This document shows, in pieces, positions 56,766 to 64,000 of a stretch of 64,000 nucleotides of DNA (the first letter of the stretch is position 1; every line of letters starts with the position of its first letter). Source of the DNA: Ashinkailepas kermadecensis (taxonomy: Eukaryota > Arthropoda > Thecostraca > Neolepadidae); the NCBI GenBank assembly GCA_034440615.1, contig JAOTOM010004286.1, forward strand, positions 62,001-126,000, given 5' to 3'. The notes under the pieces were generated by a model. The model saw only the letters and a list, made by a program, of their open reading frames with translations. It was not told where the DNA came from and made no database searches. Made by a program: the position numbers and the translations under genes.

Positions 56766-56892
56766 ATGCAGATTAGCCAATTTCGAGTGAACTCAGTTCA
56801 AACCCGCTTGGGAGCGTAGTGGTCTGGATCAATTTTGAACACACTAATATTCTGGGGGTTGGTGTGCATCTCATAATATATATATATATATA

Positions 56893-57085
56893 TAGGTGCA
56901 TCCCGGTGCAGCATTCACCAGGCGCACTTGCACTGGCGTCATCTGGTGACAATAGTTAATTAGGTGAATCCCGATGCAGCATTCAACAGTCGCGCTTGTA
57001 CAAGTGCCATTTAGCGATTATAACATAAATAGGTGCGCTCCGGTGCAGCATTCAACAGGCGCACCTGTACTAGTGCCATGGAGAC
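56893..57085. repeat. 68-bp tandem repeat, 3 copies
   Basis: GGTG(C/A)(A/G)(T/C)(C)CCGGTGCAGCATTCA recurs at about 56895, 56962 and 57031, each followed by CAGGCGCAC-like and a CACTTG(C/T)AC stretch. Confidence 0.85.
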
Positions 57086-58194
57086 GGACAGACATACTTT
57101 TTATTGAGGTAATCCACAATGGACTTGTGGCTATTATAACCTCGCGTCAATTAGATAAAACAGCAGAGCAGAAAAGGTCAAAATCACAAAGCAGCTAAAC
57201 CGGTGATCATACATGTCATAATAATAATAAAATTTAAAAAAATAAAATAAAAACAGCGGGTTGAGGAGCAAATAAGTCCGGCATAGGCGGCACGCTGGAC
57301 AAGCGACGCCGTAGGTGGCGACCAAATATCGGTATCAAATCCAAATCCAAGGAATTTGAAAATTTGTGAGAATTACTTTTTTACTTGGCCGTACCAAACG
57401 ACTGAAAACCAACTTTTGGAGTCTCCACAATGCATGCAATTTTGGTAGATATACAGAAGAAGCCCCCAAGGGCAATTTTCGTTAAAAAAGGTGTTTTTCC
57501 AGTGTCGTGATGTAATTTGAAAGAATTTTAAATTCATATCTTTGGGAAATGAAAACTTTTTGACATAAACACTTCAAGTTGAACTTATATCTCAATAAGC
57601 AGTTATTTCATGAAGACAATAGAGCATTATTGTGCTTTAAGGTGGTAACAAGACAAGTTTTTACACACATTCGCCTCCATCAAGCAAACACATGGGTTAG
57701 GTTTGGTTCGGTTAGGTTAGTTTAGGTTTTTTAGTTCGAAAATTTGTGTAAACATTTCTTCTTCTTTTGATTTGGAAATTATTTTTTCTTCAAGAGCAGC
57801 TCATGTTAGGTTAGGTTAGGATAGGCTATGTTTTTTAGTTTTAAAAGTTTTCAGAAAATAAATTGCTTTAAATTTGTATACTTAACTGCCTTTTACATTC
57901 AGGGATGGCTGGCAAGTAGGTCCGACCTGGAAGGAGTACCTACTTTCCATTGTCTCAGAACTGCATGAATTAAGCAGTTTTATTCCATTGGTCTAATCAG
58001 CATCAGGGAAGCATATAAACCAACTCACTGCATGCCATAATCTGCCTCTGTCAATTAATAAGGGCATCAATGGAAGATATCCCGTTATATATTAGCTCCC
58101 TAGCAATACTTGCTTCCGGTCTTAGCACGGTTCTCAAGGACTATGGCGCATATTGTGGTGCTTTGGAGAGATTTCCCGAGCCTGTATTGAGAGA
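57086..58194. other. No recognisable gene
   Basis: AT-rich DNA with GGTTAGG fragments; nothing coding was supported. Confidence 0.45.
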
Positions 58195-58620
58195 TTTCTT
58201 TCGGTGTCCCTGCTTAATTGGTTGGTGCTTAGCTTGATTTTTAATGTCCCGACGACAGTTTTGGGACACCGGTGCGATTTTGTGTGGGGCCAGGCGCGAT
58301 TTTGTGAGCCCTACTGGAAGCTTAATGATTCCAGCGTGATTTCGGGAGACCCTGCGTGATTTTTGGGCCCCACCACGAGTTCTTTCTGCTCCGTTGTACC
58401 TAGTTTGAGGCTCGGATGCGATTTGTTTTCTGGTGGACGATGGAAATTTTTAGCCCCAACGCATTTGGGATGGTCTCGGCGAGAGTATTATCAGCCCCGT
58501 TGCATTTTTTGGCGACTACCGACGCGACTTCTTTGGGCCCCGACGTGAATTGTTGGTGTGACAAAATCATTTTTGTGGCCCCGGCCCGATTCTTGGGGCC
58601 CACCACCTCTCAGGGGAGGG
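58195..58620. repeat. Degenerate satellite of roughly 21-bp GCGATTTTTGGGGCCCC-type units
   Basis: Repeated (G/T)(T/C)G(C/A)(G/T)GATTT(T/G)TG(T/G)GGCCC blocks. The unit is the reverse complement of the satellite that fills 62394-64000. Just after it, CCTTGGGTACGCCACTG (58653-58670) is a motif often seen at ends of hAT-like elements. Confidence 0.65.
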
Positions 58621-59099
58621 GGATTTATTCCATTTGCCCTGCTCCTCCCACACCTTGGGTACGCCACTGTGTTGTGGCATGTTGTGTCGCAGTTGTCATG
58701 TAGCAGTAACAGTGATAAATTATTCATGAAATAGGGTAGAATATACCACTTTCTGAATACTCAATTGACATCCTTCTCCAAGAAGTATCAGCATCTTGCT
58801 CTTTGATAAATGCTTATGAAGTCTTTATGTCTCCATTCTAACAGTTATCGTTGATAAATAGCATGTGCATGCTCTCGATTAGGAATGGTGATACACAAAC
58901 ATTTTGCAATGCAATTTCAGGCAAAGGGATGACCTATAATGTGATATGGCATACAATGCCAGTTTATAGCAAAGTTATTATTCTCCCTATCCCAAATATA
59001 GCTCTTCTTAAGTTATGAATCTCAAAACAAATGATAAAGGTCCAGTCATAAGCAGGGACGTCGCCACCGGGGGGGTCATGGGCAATCGCCCCCCCCCCT
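58621..59099. other. No recognisable gene
   Basis: Unique-looking spacer between the two satellite blocks. It ends in G and C runs around 59060-59100. Confidence 0.4.
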
Positions 59100-61464
59100 G
59101 CCGTGAGACTGGGGGGCGCCGCGCCCTGAAATTTGAGGAGGCCCCTATCCAGAAATGCACAGCAAAAAAAGGTGAGCAAGGAGGCCGACGGGACAGAAAA
59201 TCATGCTGTCAAGGAGGCCCCAAGACTGACGAGGCCCTCAGGAAATATAATCAGGTCTCTATAAGAGACGTAGAACAGAGATTGGGAGTAGGCCCCCAGG
59301 ACGAAAAGGAGGCCCCATGACGAAAGGAGGCCCCCATGACGAAAAGGAGCCCCCAGGACGAAAAGGAGGCCGCCAGGACGAAAAGGATGCACCCAAGGAC
59401 GAAGAGGAGGCCCCACGACGTAGAACAGAGATTGCGATGAGGTCCCCAGGACGAAAAGGAGGCCCCTAAGACGTAGAACAGAGATTGGGAGGTGGCCCCC
59501 ATGACGAAAAGGAGGCCCCCAGAACGAAAAGGAGGTTCCCAGGACGAAAAGGAGGTCCCCAGGACGAAAAGGAGGCCCCAGGATGAAAAGGAGGCCCCCA
59601 GGACGAAAAGGAGGCCCCCAGGACGAAAAGGAGGCCCCAGGACGAAAAGGAGGCCCCCAGGACGAAAAGGAGGCCCCCAAGACGAAAAGGAGGCCCATAA
59701 GACGTAGAACAGAGATTGGGAGGAGGCCCCCAGGAAGAAAAGGATGCATCCAAGGACGAAAAGGAGACCCCAAAGACGTAGAACAGAGATTAGGAGGAGG
59801 CCCCCAGGACGAAAAGGTAGCCCCAGGACGAAAAGGAGGCCCCTAAGACGTAGAACAGAGATTGGGAGGTGGCCCCCAGGACGAAAAGGAAGCCCTCAGA
59901 CCGAAAAGGATGCACCCAAGGATGAAAAGGAGTCCCCCAAGACGTAGAACAGAGATTGGGAGGAGGCGCCCAGGACGAAAAGGAGGCCCCTAAGACGTAT
60001 AACAGAGATTGGGAGGTGGCCCCCAGGTCGAAAAGGAGGCCCCAGGACGAAAAAGAGGCTCCCAGGACGAAAAGGATGCCCTCAGGACGGAAAGGATGCC
60101 ACCGATACGGGCAAGAAGCCACCCAGGTTAGACGAAAAGGCTTCCGATGGGTGGCAGGATATTCTTAATTTGGAAAATGAGGCCCCCAAGACGGAAGAGG
60201 ATGCCCCTGCAATATAAAATTAAAACATGATAGGGGAGATTTCTCCGGACGCAAGAGGGGCCCCAAGACGGGTAAGAAGGTCTCCGCAGGAATGAGAGAA
60301 GGCCACCGAGACCAGCCAGATTAGGCCCATATTTTGGAAGAGGAGGACCCTAGAAGAGAAGATCTAGGACTAGGACGCAAAAGCACCCTGGATATTGAGG
60401 CTCCAAACACAGACGAGGAGGCCCCCTGACGTGAGAGGAGGCCACTAATTTGAAAAAGGAGTCACCTAGGAGAGGGTAGGAGTCCCCAGAAATCAAGAGA
60501 GTGTCAAAAATGGCACGGAGGCAACCAGGATTGCAAAGGAGGCCCCAATACCGGAAGGGAGGCCCCAGAATATGAGAGGAAGCCCTAAGACGGAAAAGGA
60601 AGCCAGTGGATATGAGATGAGGTTTCGGAGACGCAAAAGCAGGCCCCAAACGGGTGAGGTTCCACCGAGATAAAAAAGGATTATCCAGAGACGTGGCAGG
60701 AGGCACCTAATTCGGAAGAGAACGACACACAATTGGAAATGAGACCCCATGATGAACGAGGAGGCCCCTAAAATATGAGAGAAAGGCCATTGGATAAGAG
60801 AGATGGCTCCCAGGCGGAAAAGAAGGCTCGAAGACTGCTGAAAAGGTCCCCGGGAAATAACAAAGCCACTGAGATAGGAAAGGTTGCCAGCAATTTGGCA
60901 GAGGAGGCGCCTGGGAGAGAAGAGGAGTCCACCAGGAGATAAGAGACCACCCTTAATATGGGTAAAGATCGAATCCACACGCAGAACAGGAGGCCCCCAA
61001 GACGTGAGAGGAGGCCCTTAATTTGAAAAAGAAGGCCTCTAGAAGAGAAATGAGGCCCCTGCCGAACCCGAGAGGAGTCCCTCAAGAAGGAGTAGGTCTC
61101 CAGGACCAAATGAGGCCCCGAAGACCGGAAAGAGTTACCAGGAAATGAGAGGAGGCCCTTAAGATGGGAGTGGTAGCAGGTATAGAAGGAGGTGAGGTTT
61201 CCAAAATTGAAGATCCCCTCAAGACGGATAAGGCTCTGCCAGGATAAAGGAGGAGGCTTACGAGGAGTGGCAGGAGGCCCCTGATTTAGCAGAGAATGCC
61301 CCTCGAAGATGTGAGGAAGCCGCATGCCATGTTAAAGGGGCCCCAGAATGCAAGAGGAGGCCCTCCAAGACGGGAGAGGAGGACCATTGAATATGGAGGA
61401 GGGTAGGACACCCAGGGAGACGTCGAAAACTGGTAAAAAGGCTCCAGGAAATGAGACGAGACCC
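59100..61464. repeat. 20-bp satellite (GACGAAAAGGAGGCCCCCAG), homogeneous then degenerate
   Basis: From 59280 to about 60120 the 20-bp unit is nearly perfect. A 30-40 bp variant module containing GACGTAGAACAGAGATTGGG is interspersed, giving a loose higher-order order. From about 60170 to 61464 the same GAGGCCCC-centred unit continues with lengths of 18-24 bp and high divergence. Long frames on both strands (for example 190 codons at 59201-59773, minus) are artefacts of the repeat. Confidence 0.95.
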
Positions 61465-62393
61465 TTAACACGCGCCCTGGAGGGCCTCTGAGAATTACGC
61501 GCACTGGAGGGGGGCGGATTCCGCCCCCCCTAAGATCTCGGCTCCTAGTAAAGCTGGAGGAACGAAATTCGCAGGGTGGATGGGCACGGTAGTGAACTCT
61601 ATTGTGTGCAATTTTCGTGATCTTAGGTCAAAATCTTCAAGGTCAAATGAGGTCAGATTGGCAAAATTTTCCGGTTTTGCGAGGCTTGGCTTGTCACCGT
61701 TATGGATCGCTGTGATTGTGTTTAAATGCTCAAAAATGGGCATCAATGATGTTTTGGACATTACTAATGATGCAATGCAGATGATAGACCCAACATTTGA
61801 CCTCAGGTCACCTACATAGCACCACTTTATCAGGTTAGTTACCTGTTCCAGTTACCGGAGCCGGCCGCCCGCCCGACTGCTCCGTCGGGCAGCTCGGAGC
61901 AATCGGCTTCGTGAAGAAGGGAGTGAAGTACATGAATAAAGTATGGAAACGCAATGATAAACAGTACAAATGACAACCAGTAGTGCATTTATGGCAACAT
62001 TCCAGTTGATCAAGTTTGGTTCCATTAACCTGTCATGAACTTGACCTGACTTGACCTTAGTGACCTAACATGACCTTGAAACTATACAGCATATCAATAT
62101 GCATCAAACAAGTCCCTAGTGTTGCCTAGAACACTTCCCTTTTGTCAGTATACTGGGAGCGCATCAGCGCCGATTTTTGTGGTCTGGCGCTATAACATTT
62201 TTTTACTTTAGTGGCCCCTAACTTGAAAAAATTTCGGGTGATTTCCATTTTCTTGCTTTAAACGACGCGCCGTTCATTTTTAAGCAGGTGCACCGAAAAT
62301 CGCGTATATCGACCGGTAAAATCTGCAGTTATTTGCGAAAAACCGGAGGGGTAGGCGGATTTCGCCCCCCCCCCCCTCCAGTGCGCGTGTTAA
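61465..62393 (+). mobile_element. TTAA-flanked MITE, family 2, copy D (929 bp), inserted in satellite
   Basis: TTAA at 61465-61468 and 62390-62393. The left end is CACGCGCCCTGGAGGG, the right end inverted is CACGCGCACTGGAGGG. The palindrome GCGGATTCCGC between G and C runs lies inside the left end, and GGCGGATTTCGCC inside the right. Interior sequence matches copy C with several deletions. Satellite sequence lies on both sides. Removing the element and one TTAA rejoins GAGACGAGACCC-TTAA-GACGCGACAGG, which shows that TTAA is the duplicated target. Confidence 0.92.
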
Positions 62394-64000
62394 GACGCGA
62401 CAGGAGGCCTATAATTTGCAAGAAGAAGCCCCTAAGAAATAGTAGGAGTCGTGTCGGGGTACTTTAAAATCACGATATGGGCCCCAAAGGATCTGGCCGG
62501 GGCCCCCGCAAATTACGCTGAGCCTGGGGGTACCAAAAATTCACGCCCGGACCACGAAAATCATGCCAGGGGGCACGACAGGTCGTACCGTGCCCCAACA
62601 GTCTCATTGGGACCAAAACAAATGAAACCGGAGCAACGAAAAACAATCCGGATATGGATAATCACTCTGGGGGACCAACAATGACGCCAAAAGCCTCCAA
62701 AACGCACTAGACCCCCAAAAAGTGTCGAGGCCGCTATAGCTCGCGCTAGGGATCCAAGAAAATGACGTCGGGGTCCAAAAGATCAAATTTGACTCAAAAA
62801 CGTCGCGTCGCAGCCCTTGAAAATCAAACTGGAGGCCCAGAAGGTCGCGCCGGGGCCCCAAACGTTGCAGCTTCCCCAAAAATCAATCCTTAATCGAAAT
62901 GTCACTCTGGGACAAAACAAAACTCCTTCAGTGGCCGCAGTGCTATATCAAAGGGGCAAATGCCCCCTCCATCCTGAGAGGGATAAGCTCCCAAGAATCG
63001 TGCCGGGGCCTAAAAAATCGCGCTAGGGCCACCAAAATTCGCGTCGGTCCACCAGAGTTCGCGTATGGGTCTCCAAATAAATACGGCCAGCCCCGGAAAA
63101 CTCGCTCCGAGGCCCGAAAAATTCCAACAGGAACCGCCAAAATCGCGTTGGGCCACAGCTAAATACAACGCGTTCCACAAACTCGAACCGGGCCCCCAAA
63201 TAGCGCGCTCGGAACCCACAATTCCCATCGGTAGTCCCGTCAAGGCTCCCAAAAATTGGCGTCTTGGGCCACACGTAAACACAGTGTGACCACAAACACC
63301 GGATCCGCATCCGAAGAAAAATCAAACTGGAGCCCTCCAAAATAAGGAGGGATTCCAACAACTAAATCCCCAGGTTAAACAAATGGCTCTGGAGCACCGA
63401 ACATATTATCAGATGCCTTCACAAATTGCGTACGGCACCGAAAAACATACCGGATCTCGAACAATCGGGGTGGGATACAAAAACATGGCGCCAGGGGCTC
63501 GAGAAATCAGGCCCGGATTCGGACTTTTTAAAAAATCAGAAAATATTCACAAAAATCGTATTGAGCCCTGAAAACTGGGGTTGGGTCTCCGGAACCACGC
63601 GCCTGGGCGCGGTAAGTCGCCCTGGGACCTAGAAACATCGCACCGAAGCCCCAAAATTGTACTGGGGCCCCACAAGTGTGCGTCAGAAGCCCAAAATAAA
63701 CACATCGGGACCCTAAGAGCACAACGGGGGGCCGAAAATACAACTGGCCCCCCAAAGCGCACACAGTCTCACAAAAAGCGACAGGACCTTAACACATGCG
63801 TTGCAGCCATAAATAAACATACCGGGAGGTCTAAAAAATACACCGGAAGCTCTCAAGGCACACAGGGGTCATGATAACGCACAAGAGCCTGAAAAGGTGG
63901 CTGGGGCCGCAAAAGGCAACATGATTCAAAACAAACAAAAAGACCGGGCGCTAAATAAACACATCGGGATCTTCGAAAACGCCCTGACACGTCAAACAAA
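62394..64000. repeat. Degenerate roughly 21-bp satellite (ATCGCGCCGGGGCCCCCAAAA type), runs off the window
   Basis: Units such as ATCGCGCTAGGGCCACCAAA, CTCGCTCCGAGGCCCGAAAA and ATCGCGTTGGGCCACAGC follow each other every 19-23 bp to the last base. Up to about 62455 the units look like the GAGGCC satellite left of the MITE, then shift to this type. Frames here are repeat-borne. Confidence 0.85.

Noticed and set aside
59201..59773. 190-codon minus-strand ORF with GPPFRPGGLLFVLG repeats, and its counterparts on both strands
   Set aside because: It exists only because the 20-bp satellite lacks stops; the peptide period equals the repeat period and several frames are open at once.

Overview
This is repeat-dominated eukaryotic (metazoan) DNA, not bacterial or viral. 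Nearly everything recognisable is a transposable element, a tandem repeat, or a single exon with eukaryotic splice sites. The mix of CR1-like and I-clade LINEs, a Penelope-like element, tRNA-derived SINEs, Tc1-like DNA transposons, TTAA-flanked MITEs and scattered GGTTA runs fits an invertebrate. An arthropod is a reasonable guess, but the sequence does not prove it.

Layout. 1-3290: decayed CR1-like LINE (+). 3290-12700: mostly unassigned DNA with small tandem repeats and a foldback hairpin at 9022-9125. 12700-18345: almost complete I-clade LINE (-) with ORF1 zinc knuckles, endonuclease, reverse transcriptase and RNase H. 20270-20590: CpG-rich promoter-like island with a possible first exon (-). 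22008-23640: Penelope-like element with inverted ends. 26586-26747: SINE with a perfect 15-bp target duplication. 27318-28334: MITE A. 28875-37313: a five-exon, intron-containing Tc1-like transposase gene (-). 38-45 kb: two dispersed repeats in inverted pairs, microsatellites, a Ty3/gypsy Gag remnant and MITE B. 48393-49162: a 37-bp minisatellite running in frame into an exon with a GTAAGT donor. 49570-50555: MITE C. 50675-51765: 13 copies of a 77-bp repeat that grew out of the last codons of another Tc1-like transposase. 51778-52050: two long palindromes. 54558-54626: a THAP-like first exon. 56031-57085: inverted and tandem repeats. 59100-64000: a degenerate roughly 20-bp GGCCCC satellite into which MITE D inserted at a TTAA.

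The most notable object is the Tc1-like gene. Five exons with four canonical GT-AG introns together encode a complete transposase of about 345 aa with both HTH regions and the D, D, E residues (36 residues between the last two). It carries two apparent single-base losses and one nonsense codon. Next are four MITEs of two related families (A/B, C/D). They share TTAA target sites and G-run/palindrome/C-run termini, and are packed with AGGTCA half-sites. No operon or pathway links these parts; the window reads as a gene-poor region shaped by nested insertions and tandem amplification.
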